Assembly: GCA_002338145.1 (NCBI GenBank) | Contig: DDHP01000054.1 | Span: 1-42,821, forward strand | Origin: Deferribacteraceae bacterium UBA1873 | Lineage (GTDB): Bacteria; Chrysiogenota; Deferribacteres; Deferribacterales; Flexistipitaceae | Direction: 5' to 3' | DNA: 42,821 nt | Part shown: in pieces, positions 7,099-15,069 of the stretch | How positions within the stretch are numbered: the first letter of the stretch is position 1 | Layout of the letters: every line of letters begins with the position of its first letter | Program-made: the position numbers and the translations under genes | The notes under the pieces: generated by a model | Seen by the model: the letters and a program-made list of their open reading frames with translations, nothing else | The model's database searches: none | Told to the model about the DNA's origin: nothing

Positions 7099-7855
7099 AA
7101 ATTGACCTCAGACCGTATAAGGTAAGATTCGGCTCATACTCTTTAATATACTCTGATTCACCTATATATATACTTCCCAACCCTCCGGTAGCAACAACCT
7201 GAATATTCCTTCCAGCAAACTGCTCATTAATAATTCTTTTTATTATGCCGTCAATCAGAGATAAATATCCAAAATATATCCCGGACTTCATTGATGACGT
7301 AGTTGTATTGCCAACAACTCTTTGGCATTTTTCAATCTCAATTTCAGGCAATTTGGCTGTCTTCGAATGTAAAGCATTAATGGAAAGCTTTATACCGGGA
7401 CTTATTAAACCACCTATATATTCGCCTTTGGCATTTATCACATCAAAAGTAGTAGCCGTGCCAAAATCCACAACAATACATGGTGAACCGTAATATTTGA
7501 TGGCTGCCGCTGCATTTACAATTCTGTCCGCTCCCACTTCTTTTGGATTTTCAAACTTTACAGGAACACCGGTTTTTATACCCGGCCCCACAACAATAGG
7601 CTCTATATTAAAATATTTTGTGGCTAATTTACTAAACGTGTATACCAAAGGAGGAACGACGCTGGATATTACCATTCCGCTGAGCAAACCGAAATCAATT
7701 TCACGGTTTTTAAGAAGCAGCATAATAGTAGCAGCATATTCATCAGTAGTACGCATCGAATCCGTATTAAGGCGACAATTGCCCAGCAATTCTCCGTTTT
7801 TTCCAAAGATACCAAATACTATATTTGTGTTCCCTATATCAACGGCAAAAATCAT
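7079..7855 (-). CDS. coaX: Type III pantothenate kinase CoaX
   Basis: A 258-residue cytoplasmic enzyme that phosphorylates pantothenate in the first step of coenzyme A synthesis. It belongs to the ASKHA fold. MIFAVDIGNTN at the N-terminus is the phosphate-1 motif, GADRIVNAAAA near residue 100 and VVDFGTATTFD near 120 are the pantothenate and phosphate-2 motifs, and VATGG near 222 is the adenosine loop. The start at 7855 matches the family; a longer frame would add 18 unsupported residues. It overlaps birA by 17 nt, a frequent birA-coaX pairing in bacteria. Confidence 0.93.
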   Translation of the reverse strand: MIFAVDIGNTNIVFGIFGKNGELLGNCRLNTDSMRTTDEYAATIMLLLKNREIDFGLLSGMVISSVVPPLVYTFSKLATKYFNIEPIVVGPGIKTGVPVKFENPKEVGADRIVNAAAAIKYYGSPCIVVDFGTATTFDVINAKGEYIGGLISPGIKLSINALHSKTAKLPEIEIEKCQRVVGNTTTSSMKSGIYFGYLSLIDGIIKRIINEQFAGRNIQVVATGGLGSIYIGESEYIKEYEPNLTLYGLRSIYEKNSS

Positions 7856-8600
7856 AGCCAATCTCACCAGAATAAATTTTTGATACTTTACCTGATTTTT
7901 CTTTAACAATCAAGCCGCCATTTTCATCCACACCTTCCTCCCTGAATGTCTTTTTGAGCCCCTCTACATGAACACTGATTTCAGAATTAATGTAGGCAGA
8001 ATATCGGTGCCATTCTTTTGCAATATTAATTTTATTATCAACAAATTTTTCAAAATATGTTTCAAATGTATTTAAAAAGCCGGAGAGTAATTTTTCCGGT
8101 GAAACTTTCCTTTGCAATTCATCGTAAAGTGATGTTGCATGAGGAACAATCACACAAGTGTTTTCACTGTTAACATTAACTCCTACTCCCAAAACTATCT
8201 GGGTCAGAACATTGCCGGAAAATTTTGTTTCAATAAGAATCCCTCCCAATTTTTTCCCGCAATAGACAATATCATTAGGCCATTTCAAATAGCACTGCAA
8301 ATACCCTCTGATTACATCACAAAGAGCAAAACCGGCCAATAAGTTTAATGGAAGTATTTGTTTTACATTTATTAAAGGTAAAATTAGAGTGAAATACAAA
8401 TTATCCCCCGGAAATTCAACCCACTTCCTGCCGCTGCGCCCTCTTCCGGCGGTTTGATTCATCGTGGCCACAACTGAAAAAACCGGCAGTTTTCGTTCCA
8501 GGGTATAACCGTTAGTGGAACTCAGCTTATCAAAATAATAAAAATCTCTGCCAAAATTTACTGTCTCAAGGCTGTCAAAAAATTTGTCTTTGTTAAACAT
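7839..8600 (-). CDS. birA: Biotin--[acetyl-CoA-carboxylase] ligase
   Basis: A 253-residue biotin protein ligase that makes biotinyl-AMP and transfers biotin to the lysine of carrier domains. The biotin-loop motif GRGRSGRKW lies near residue 53 and the catalytic KWPNDIV near residue 104. GGILIE and VLGVGVNVN follow as expected. There is no N-terminal winged-helix domain, so it is monofunctional and cannot repress a bio operon as E. coli BirA does. The likely substrate in this window is the carrier protein at 38838-39371. It overlaps the receiver gene by 8 nt and coaX by 17 nt. Confidence 0.93.
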   Translation of the reverse strand: MFNKDKFFDSLETVNFGRDFYYFDKLSSTNGYTLERKLPVFSVVATMNQTAGRGRSGRKWVEFPGDNLYFTLILPLINVKQILPLNLLAGFALCDVIRGYLQCYLKWPNDIVYCGKKLGGILIETKFSGNVLTQIVLGVGVNVNSENTCVIVPHATSLYDELQRKVSPEKLLSGFLNTFETYFEKFVDNKINIAKEWHRYSAYINSEISVHVEGLKKTFREEGVDENGGLIVKEKSGKVSKIYSGEIGYDFCR

Positions 8601-8943
8601 TCAAAGTCTGCTGCACAAGATCAGTTAGCTGGGTTATATCTGAGGATTTGGGCAACATTTGAACATTATCGTATTCATTCTCCACAGTAAAATCGCCTGG
8701 ATTAGCTGTATAAACAATAACAGGTACATGACTGGTGTCTCTTATCTTACCCAAAACATCCAGCCCGTCTATTTTGGGCATACGCAAATCCAGCACTACA
8801 ATGTCCACATCCTCTTCAGAAAAACTGATAAGAGCTTCTTCACCGTTTACTGCTGTAATTACATTATAATTCAAATCACAAAATTCGTCTCTGATAAGTA
8901 ACCTTATATTATCATCATCATCAACTACAAGTACTGTATTCAA
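8593..8943 (-). CDS. Stand-alone response-regulator receiver domain
   Basis: A 116-residue CheY-like receiver with no output domain. The acidic pocket (VVDDDDN near residue 10), the phosphoacceptor Asp in VVLDLRMPKIDG near residue 54, the Thr in VYTA and the conserved Lys in LPKSSD are all present, so phosphotransfer is expected. The best start is TTG at 8943, six bases after AGGAGG; the longer frame upstream would run into the HD-GYP gene. It begins 1 nt after that gene's stop codon, which suggests the two proteins work together. No histidine kinase is in the window. Confidence 0.88.
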   Translation of the reverse strand: MNTVLVVDDDDNIRLLIRDEFCDLNYNVITAVNGEEALISFSEEDVDIVVLDLRMPKIDGLDVLGKIRDTSHVPVIVYTANPGDFTVENEYDNVQMLPKSSDITQLTDLVQQTLNV

Positions 8944-8944
8944 T

Positions 8945-10381
8945 TCACTCCTCCTGCTGCAAAGAATATATTTCGTTTTGGACAAAAAAATCAACTAATT
9001 TTTTATCCAGTCCCCCGGTTTCAGTTTCACTTTTTAATATGGACAACGCTTTTTCAGGCGGCAATGCCTTTTTATAAGGTCTGTCTTTTGCAGTCAGCGC
9101 ATCATAAATATCCGTAATCGACATTATTTTAGCTAAAATATGGATATCCGAAGATTTAAGACCAAAAGGATAACCGCTACCATCCTCCCTTTCATGATGC
9201 ATGCAAGCAATCCGAGGAATATCTTTTAATTCTCTTGTCCACGGAATTTTTGTTAAATAATCATAGGTATGCTGGACATGCGACTGAATCTCTTTTCTTT
9301 CCTCATATGTAAGCGATCCCTTATTCACGGATAAACTTTCATATTCGCTCTCATCCACAACCTTGACTTCTCCAAAGATAGGATGTTCATATTTAATTTC
9401 ATTGCATTTTTTTAATTCACCAAGTACACTGCTTTCCGTTATGGTGGGTTCATTAGCCATTAGTACACATTTAAGACATGCATCCAGCTCATTTTTCATT
9501 TCTGGTAAATGATACTTTGCTGCTTCAATACGCCATTTAATTACTTCTATTTGATAGGGGAACAACTTGTTAGATTTATTCAGGACACTTTCCCTTACAC
9601 CAATTTTCCCGAAATCATGTAACAAACAGGCATATTTAAACATTCTGTACATATCTTTACTCAAATAAAAATCATTGAACTGTCCCGTATCATCATGTAA
9701 AGCTTCTGCAAAAAAAAGAGACAACTTCGTAACCCGATCTGTATGCCCTTTGGTCGCGGGATCTCTGGCTTCCACTGCCTGTATGCTTGCTTTTATAAAT
9801 CCCTCCCACATATCTTCAATATCTTTGTGAAGAAGACTGTTATCAAGTGCCACAGCTATAATACCACTTAATGAGTAGGAAATCGCCTCGTCATCTTTGC
9901 TAAAAGCCTCGATCTGGCTTTGAAAATCAGTGATTGCAACAATCTTATCCGATATTTTCTTATTAATTAGTTGTAAAACTCCAATGAGCTCATCTTTAGC
10001 ATTTACAAGAGGTATGGCCATAACAGATTTCGTTAAATATTCTGACATTTTGTCAAAATTAACATTAAACCCAAAAGGGAAACCAGAAATACTTCTTACA
10101 TCATCTATACGCACAATCTTCCTTCTCAAACCGCTATATCCGGCTATACTTGTTTCATCAAGAGGTATGGAAAATTCCTTAAAAGGAATATCTATCGTTT
10201 CATTCTGTGTATATTTGAATGTAAGACTTTTGTCATCCTCAGAGTATATGAAAATACTCCCTGCATCTGCATTGAGAAGATTTCTTAATTTTTTGAGACT
10301 GGTTTCCATAAATTCATCAAGATCCCTGATACTTACCAAGGAATAAGTAAAATCGAGATAATCTTTAATATTAAGATTCAA
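8945..10381 (-). CDS. GAF domain HD-GYP domain protein
   Basis: A 478-residue cytoplasmic signalling protein. Residues 20-185 form a GAF sensory domain. Residues 190-470 form an HD-GYP domain, which typically hydrolyses cyclic di-GMP through a metal centre. Key residues are visible: KGHTDRV, LLHDFGKIGV, CMHHEREDGSGYPFGL. About 80-90 residues are inserted between the HD motif and the later His motif (IQSHVQHTYDYL), beyond the minimal domain. The start is apparently TTG at 10381 with a weak GGTGG upstream. It heads an eleven-gene minus-strand run and is followed by the receiver gene. Phosphodiesterase activity is inferred. Confidence 0.85.
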   Translation of the reverse strand: MNLNIKDYLDFTYSLVSIRDLDEFMETSLKKLRNLLNADAGSIFIYSEDDKSLTFKYTQNETIDIPFKEFSIPLDETSIAGYSGLRRKIVRIDDVRSISGFPFGFNVNFDKMSEYLTKSVMAIPLVNAKDELIGVLQLINKKISDKIVAITDFQSQIEAFSKDDEAISYSLSGIIAVALDNSLLHKDIEDMWEGFIKASIQAVEARDPATKGHTDRVTKLSLFFAEALHDDTGQFNDFYLSKDMYRMFKYACLLHDFGKIGVRESVLNKSNKLFPYQIEVIKWRIEAAKYHLPEMKNELDACLKCVLMANEPTITESSVLGELKKCNEIKYEHPIFGEVKVVDESEYESLSVNKGSLTYEERKEIQSHVQHTYDYLTKIPWTRELKDIPRIACMHHEREDGSGYPFGLKSSDIHILAKIMSITDIYDALTAKDRPYKKALPPEKALSILKSETETGGLDKKLVDFFVQNEIYSLQQEE

Positions 10382-10403
10382 TGTCCAACCACCATAATTT
10401 TAT

Positions 10404-10432
10404 TTGCATATAAGTACATTTGCTTATACAAT
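10404..10432 (+). promoter_or_regulatory. Candidate sigma-70 promoter for desulforedoxin
   Basis: TTGCAT (10404-10409) and TACAAT (10427-10432) are spaced by 17 nt, about 50 nt before the ATG at 10484. The spacer contains ATAAG and CTTAT as an inverted repeat (10410-10427), which could be an operator. The region is shared with the divergent HD-GYP gene, for which no convincing promoter was seen. Confidence 0.45.
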
Positions 10433-10483
10433 AATTATAACATATTCCCTGATTGAAGGGAAAAATTTTTAAGGAGGTTTTTT

Positions 10484-10606
10484 ATGGCAACAGAAATAGG
10501 TGAAATTTATTACTGTGAAGTATGTGGCAACAAGGTTAAAGTAATTGAAAACGGTGCAGGAGATCTGGTTTGCTGCGGTCAGGAAATGGTAGTTGTGGAC
10601 GAATAA
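10484..10606 (+). CDS. dsr: Desulforedoxin
   Basis: A 40-residue protein matching desulforedoxin, the small Fe(Cys)4 homodimer that also forms the N-terminal domain of desulfoferrodoxin. Cys11-x2-Cys14-Gly and the adjacent pair Cys30-Cys31-Gly are the four ligands in the diagnostic spacing. Flanking residues (KVIENGAGDLVCCGQEM) follow the Desulfovibrio protein closely. AAGGAGG lies 7 nt upstream of the ATG. It is a stand-alone domain, with no superoxide reductase centre attached and no rubredoxin partner adjacent. It probably carries electrons in oxygen defence. A hairpin terminator follows. Confidence 0.9.
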   Translation: MATEIGEIYYCEVCGNKVKVIENGAGDLVCCGQEMVVVDE

Positions 10607-10613
10607 CTGTTTG

Positions 10614-10646
10614 GACAAAACCGGACATCCTTTTTCCGGTTTTGTC
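10614..10646 (+). terminator. Hairpin terminator after desulforedoxin
   Basis: A 12-bp perfect stem, GACAAAACCGGA (10614-10625) and TCCGGTTTTGTC (10635-10646), with a 9-nt loop. It starts 8 nt after the stop codon. The U-tract after the stem is weak, so termination efficiency is uncertain, but the stem is strong. Confidence 0.65.
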
Positions 10647-10676
10647 TGTTAGCTTAAACAAATTTAATAATGCTTC

Positions 10677-10705
10677 TTGAATTTTAATCAAATATTTTCT
10701 ATAAG
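10677..10705 (+). promoter_or_regulatory. Candidate promoter for yebC-ruvC-ruvA
   Basis: TTGAAT (10677-10682) and TATAAG (10700-10705) have a 17-nt spacer and lie 33 nt before the GTG start of yebC. Consensus agreement is good in both boxes, and the position after the desulforedoxin terminator supports a separate transcription unit. Confidence 0.5.
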
Positions 10706-10737
10706 CTTATGGTCAAAAAAATTTTCGGAGGATAGTA

Positions 10738-11481
10738 GTGGCAGGTCACAGTAAATGGGCTAATATAAAACACAGAAAAGCGGCTCAGGATGCAAAAAAA
10801 GGTAAAATATTCACAAAAGTTGCAAAAGAAATAACAGTAGCAGCTAAATTAGGCGGCGGTGATCCGGAAATGAATCCCAGACTTAGATTAGCCCTCGATA
10901 AAGCCAAATCCGTAAACTTACCAAAAGATAACGTGGAACGCGCAATTAAAAAAGGCACAGGTGAAGGTAACGAAGCCAACTTTGAAGATGTAATCTACGA
11001 AGGCTACGGTCCGGGAGGTGTGGCAATACTTGTGCAGGCACTGACAGACAATAAAAACCGTACTGTATCCGAAGTACGCAGCACCATGTCAAAAAATGGC
11101 GGAAATATGGGCGAAGCCGGCTGTGTTTCATGGATATTTGATAAAAAAGGGGTTATATCTATCCCGTTAAATTATGTAGATGAAGAAACAATAATGTCTC
11201 TTGCCATTGAAGCCGGTGCCGAAGATGTTGAAACCGGCGAAGAATATTACGAGATAGTATGCGATCCCGCTGATTATGAAAATGTAAAGAAAACCATTGA
11301 AAAATCCAAAATTGAATATGAATATGCTGAAATAACAATGCGCCCCAAAAATACTGTGGAAGTGGAAGGGGATACAGCAAAAAAAGTAATTAATTTATTA
11401 GAAGCTCTTGAAGATCTCGATGATATTCAGGAAGTATATTCCAACTTTGATATGGTTGATATAACTCCGGAAGGAACATAA
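10738..11481 (+). CDS. yebC: YebC/PmpR family protein
   Basis: A 247-residue cytoplasmic protein of the TACO1/YebC family, described as a transcriptional regulator and more recently as a translation factor at proline stretches. The N-terminus MAGHSKWANIKHRKAAQDAKK is the family hallmark, and EVRSTMSKNGGNMGEAGCVSW near residue 102 is the second conserved block. Length is normal. It starts with GTG at 10738 after GGAGG. It lies directly upstream of ruvC and ruvA, the arrangement found in most bacteria. Confidence 0.95.
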   Translation: MAGHSKWANIKHRKAAQDAKKGKIFTKVAKEITVAAKLGGGDPEMNPRLRLALDKAKSVNLPKDNVERAIKKGTGEGNEANFEDVIYEGYGPGGVAILVQALTDNKNRTVSEVRSTMSKNGGNMGEAGCVSWIFDKKGVISIPLNYVDEETIMSLAIEAGAEDVETGEEYYEIVCDPADYENVKKTIEKSKIEYEYAEITMRPKNTVEVEGDTAKKVINLLEALEDLDDIQEVYSNFDMVDITPEGT

Positions 11482-11483
11482 AC

Positions 11484-11975
11484 TTGTTTATTTTCGGCAT
11501 AGACCCCGGCTTAAACAACACTGGTGTTGGAATACTTAAAGTCAGTGACAATAAATTATTATACCATAATCATGCTGTAATAAAAACAAAGTCAAATAAC
11601 ACGTTACCGCAAAGATTAAAGAAAATATGTACAGATATTCAGGCTCTGATTGATGAATATTCTCCCAAATATGCTGCAATCGAGGATATATTTTACTCGG
11701 TTAATATTAAAAGCGCCATTTTGCTGGGGCAGACCAGAGGTGCCATTATTGCAACAATTCTCAATAATGACATTGAAATACTTGAATTTACAGCACTTCA
11801 AATAAAGAAATCTGTTGTTGGGTATGGTAAAGCGGACAAACAGCAGGTAAAAAAACTTGTAGAGCTTCATCTGGCAAAAACATTTGACAAAAAAATACCT
11901 CTGGATGCCACAGATGCACTTGCCTGCGGGATATGTCTGGGATTAAACCTGACGGGGAAGTACAATGTTATATAG
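11484..11975 (+). CDS. ruvC: Crossover junction endodeoxyribonuclease RuvC
   Basis: A 163-residue dimeric nuclease that cuts Holliday junctions during homologous recombination. The catalytic acids can be read: Asp in FGIDPGLNNTG at the N-terminus, Glu in AAIEDIFYS near residue 67, and the two Asp of LDATDALACG near residue 145. The start is TTG at 11484, 2 nt after the yebC stop, with GGAAGG upstream. It overlaps ruvA by 11 nt, so the two are translationally coupled. Confidence 0.95.
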   Translation: MFIFGIDPGLNNTGVGILKVSDNKLLYHNHAVIKTKSNNTLPQRLKKICTDIQALIDEYSPKYAAIEDIFYSVNIKSAILLGQTRGAIIATILNNDIEILEFTALQIKKSVVGYGKADKQQVKKLVELHLAKTFDKKIPLDATDALACGICLGLNLTGKYNVI

Positions 11976-12537
11976 TATCAAAGGTATACTTATATTAAGA
12001 GAGCCTGCAAAAGCTGTTATAGAAGCCGGTGGGATTGGGTATGAAATCCATATCGCTCTGAATACTTTTTCAGCTTTACCGGAGACAGGTTCGGAAATTA
12101 AATTGTATACACACCTAGTTACAAGGGAAGATGGAATGTTTCTTTACGGATTTATGCATGAGCAGGAAAAAAGAATTTTTTTGCTCCTTAATACAGTTTC
12201 CAAAGTCGGGCCTAAGCTTGCACTTGCTATCCTTTCGGGGATTTCCACTAATAAACTTAAGGATGCTATTATTACAAATGATTATCAGTTAATTTCAACT
12301 ATCCCCGGCATAGGAAGAAAAACTGCAGAAAGGATTGTCCTGGAACTTAAAGACAAATTCGATGAAGTTTTTGACCAACCGGTGCAGGAAGATTCAAATA
12401 TAGAAGATGTGCTTAGTGCACTTGCCAACTTGGGTTATAAAAAACAGGATTGCAAAGCAATTGTAAAAAAACTTTCCAATGAATTTAGTGATTTTGAGTC
12501 ACTTCTGAAAGAATCACTTAAACAGCTGTCAACATAA
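11965..12537 (+). CDS. ruvA: Holliday junction branch migration protein RuvA
   Basis: A 190-residue protein that binds Holliday junctions as a tetramer and recruits the RuvB helicase. Domain order is standard: an N-terminal OB fold (residues 1-65), helix-hairpin-helix motifs around residues 70-130 (LLNTVSKVGPKLALAILSG and ISTIPGIGRKTAERIVLEL), and a C-terminal RuvB-binding domain after an acidic linker (VLSALANLGYKKQDCK). ruvB does not follow; the next gene is ftsZ on the opposite strand. RuvB must be encoded elsewhere. Confidence 0.95.
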   Translation: MLYSIKGILILREPAKAVIEAGGIGYEIHIALNTFSALPETGSEIKLYTHLVTREDGMFLYGFMHEQEKRIFLLLNTVSKVGPKLALAILSGISTNKLKDAIITNDYQLISTIPGIGRKTAERIVLELKDKFDEVFDQPVQEDSNIEDVLSALANLGYKKQDCKAIVKKLSNEFSDFESLLKESLKQLST

Positions 12538-12570
12538 CACACTGATATCACTGCAAAAAACGGGGGTGTA

Positions 12571-12635
12571 CCCGGCAAGTGGATATTGTAATATTTTCTT
12601 CACATTTTCAGTGAAAAAACTCCATGGTTGCCGGG
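12571..12635. other. Inverted repeat between convergent ruvA and ftsZ
   Basis: CCCGGCAA (12571-12578) and TTGCCGGG (12628-12635) are perfect 8-bp arms separated by 49 nt. A smaller hairpin, TTCAC/GTGAA, lies between them near 12599-12615. The position between two convergent genes suggests a bidirectional terminator, but neither side has a clean T-run right after a compact stem, so this is only a candidate. Confidence 0.35.
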
Positions 12636-12682
12636 CAAAAACTCACTCACATATTTACTACTGTATTCATATAACACAAAAA

Positions 12683-13816
12683 TTAGTCAGCCTGTTTTCT
12701 TAAATACGTGGGAATTTCAAATTCCTCCTCGTCAAAATCGTCCAATGTTTTAAGTCCCCTGTCCATCTTTTTGATATTGTTAACTTTTTTAATTATTGTC
12801 GAGCTCTCAGGATTTGATTTTTTCACATACTCATCAAGATTCACTGTTTTAGAGCTCTCTTTGTTTCTTCCTATACCTGTGGCAACTATAGTAACCTTAA
12901 TTTTACCTTCCATGCTTTCATCCACCACAACACCTTTGTAGATGGCAGCATCATCACCGGCGTTTTCATAAATCAGTTCTGCTATATTCTGAATTTCAAA
13001 CATTGTCAGATCACTACCGCCGGTAATATTAATCAGAATGCCTTCAGAACCCCTGATATTAGCATCAGCCAATAGCGGGCTCATGAGCGCACGCTTTGCA
13101 GCCTCTTCATCTCTGTTTTCACCTGAAGCCTCACCAATACCCATAAGAGCCATACCTTTGGAGTCCATAATGGCTTTAACATCAGCAAAATCCACATTAA
13201 TATAACCATCACTGTTAATCGTATCTGATATACCCTGAACACCCTGTCGCAAAACATCATCCGCTATTCTGAAAGCCTCCTGGAAAGATGTCGTTTTATC
13301 GATAATATCAAGAAGCCGGTCATTTGGGACAACAATAAAAGTATCCACATGATCTTTCAAAAATTTCATCCCTTGATCGGCAAACTCGTTTCTTCTCCTG
13401 CCTTCCCAGTAAAAAGGTTTTGAAACTACTGCTACTGTTAGTGCTCCAAGGTCTTTGGCTATACTTGCTATTACCGGAGCAGAGCCTGTACCTGTCCCGC
13501 CCCCCATACCAGCCGTAATAAAAACCAAATCCGAACCTCTGAGTGCATCTTCAATGGCCTCGGCGTCTTCCACAGCAGCTTTTCTGCCAACTTCAGGGTT
13601 ACCACCTGCACCCAGACCCTTTGTCAACTGTGTTCCCAGCTGAATTTTAATCGGAGCTCTGTTTTTTGCAAGAGCCTGTGCATCTGTATTGGCCGAAATA
13701 AAATCTACACCTTCAATACCAGCCTTAATCATGTTGCTAATGGCATTACCACCGGCTCCACCAACACCGATAACCTTAATAACTGCTCCCTGTAAAACTT
13801 CCTGAAATTCAAACAT
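12683..13816 (-). CDS. ftsZ: Cell division protein FtsZ
   Basis: A 377-residue tubulin-like GTPase that forms the division ring. The GTP-binding signature GGGTGTGSAP lies near residue 105, the N-terminal GVGGAGGNA near residue 18, and the T7 synergy loop (YINVDFADVKAIM) near residue 204. After a short linker the chain ends in FEIPTYLRKQAD, the C-terminal peptide that binds FtsA. The start at 13816 (MFEFQE) is preceded by GGGGGTG; a longer frame overlaps ftsA and is unlikely. It is the last gene of the dcw cluster, 20 nt after ftsA. Confidence 0.96.
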   Translation of the reverse strand: MFEFQEVLQGAVIKVIGVGGAGGNAISNMIKAGIEGVDFISANTDAQALAKNRAPIKIQLGTQLTKGLGAGGNPEVGRKAAVEDAEAIEDALRGSDLVFITAGMGGGTGTGSAPVIASIAKDLGALTVAVVSKPFYWEGRRRNEFADQGMKFLKDHVDTFIVVPNDRLLDIIDKTTSFQEAFRIADDVLRQGVQGISDTINSDGYINVDFADVKAIMDSKGMALMGIGEASGENRDEEAAKRALMSPLLADANIRGSEGILINITGGSDLTMFEIQNIAELIYENAGDDAAIYKGVVVDESMEGKIKVTIVATGIGRNKESSKTVNLDEYVKKSNPESSTIIKKVNNIKKMDRGLKTLDDFDEEEFEIPTYLRKQAD

Positions 13817-13836
13817 AATAATCACCCCCGTTAAGT

Positions 13837-15069
13837 TTAAAAAAATTCTCCAAACCAACTCTTCATTCTTTCAAGCACTTTTCCAAAAACCTTCTCATCA
13901 CTGCCTTTGGAAATTTTAACCTGCTGATGGCCTTTTTTAGCTGCATGAAGAGTAAGCCCTACTCCCGTAGCATATACAGGATTTTCAACTATATCTGTTA
14001 AACCACCTATACCCTGTGGTTTGCCTACCCTCACTGGTACTTCAAAAACCGAAGATGCAAGATATTCAATACCCTCCAGATTTGCCATCCCCCCTGTAAT
14101 AACTACCCCGGCTCCCAAAATTTCGAGCAGTTGTTTTTTCTGCAACTCACCCAAAAACATTTGAAATATTTCTTCACTTCTGGCCTGTAGAATTTGGGTC
14201 AAAACCGGTCTTGATATTTTTCTGGGAGGCCTTCCGCCTACTGAAGGGACTTCAATCACCTCTTCTTCGGAGACAAAATCCATCCATACACATCCATGAT
14301 TAATTTTTAGCTTCTCCGCTTCGGACTCAGGCGTATTCAATCCAATCGAGAGGTCCCTGGTGAAGTTATTTCCACCTATCGATAAAACCGCAGTATGATA
14401 AACAGCATTCCTTTTATGCACCGCAAGGTCAGTAGTCCCGCCACCGCCGTCAATTAGACAAACACCTATTTCCTTTTCATCTTCTGACAAAACAGCTTCA
14501 CTGGAGGCCAGCTGTTCAAGAACAATATCATCCACAGAAATTCCCGCACGCTCACAACTTTTCAATATATTCTGAGCACTGCTGATAGCGCCCGTTACAA
14601 TGTGGACATCCACCTCAAGCCTTACACCACTCATACCTATCGGATCTTTTATTTCACTCTGTCCATCAAGAATAAACTGTTGAGGAATAACATGCAGAAC
14701 CTCACTGCCAATAGGTACATCAACCGCAGAAGCAGATTCAATAGCTCTTTCCACATCCTTTCGGCTTACTTCTCTATTTTTTACCGCAATTATTCCCCGT
14801 GAGTTAAAACTTTTGACATGTCCTCCTGCAATCCCTGCGCAAACATTTTTCACCTGTACACCCGCCATTCTTTCCGCTTCCCTGATGGCATCAATAATGG
14901 CCTTAACAGTTCCGTCAATATTGATTACAACTCCTTTGCGCAGCCCGGAACTGGGCGCAGATCCCAGACCGATAATATCCAGGCTGTCATCACTATTTTT
15001 CCTGCCAATAACAGCGCAGATTTTAGTCGTCCCTATATCAAGCCCTGTATAAAAGTTATCCTGCTTCAT
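13837..15069 (-). CDS. ftsA: Cell division protein FtsA
   Basis: A 410-residue actin-like ATPase that tethers FtsZ to the membrane. The phosphate-1 motif YTGLDIGTTKICAVIG opens the chain, the SHS2/1C domain follows (residues about 85-165), and phosphate-2 reads CLIDGGGGTTDLAVH near residue 200. VVITGGMANLEGI near residue 325 is the adenosine motif. The C-terminus (KVFGKVLERMKSWFGEFF) is a basic amphipathic helix, the expected membrane-targeting sequence. It overlaps ftsQ by 14 nt and precedes ftsZ. Confidence 0.96.
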   Translation of the reverse strand: MKQDNFYTGLDIGTTKICAVIGRKNSDDSLDIIGLGSAPSSGLRKGVVINIDGTVKAIIDAIREAERMAGVQVKNVCAGIAGGHVKSFNSRGIIAVKNREVSRKDVERAIESASAVDVPIGSEVLHVIPQQFILDGQSEIKDPIGMSGVRLEVDVHIVTGAISSAQNILKSCERAGISVDDIVLEQLASSEAVLSEDEKEIGVCLIDGGGGTTDLAVHKRNAVYHTAVLSIGGNNFTRDLSIGLNTPESEAEKLKINHGCVWMDFVSEEEVIEVPSVGGRPPRKISRPVLTQILQARSEEIFQMFLGELQKKQLLEILGAGVVITGGMANLEGIEYLASSVFEVPVRVGKPQGIGGLTDIVENPVYATGVGLTLHAAKKGHQQVKISKGSDEKVFGKVLERMKSWFGEFF

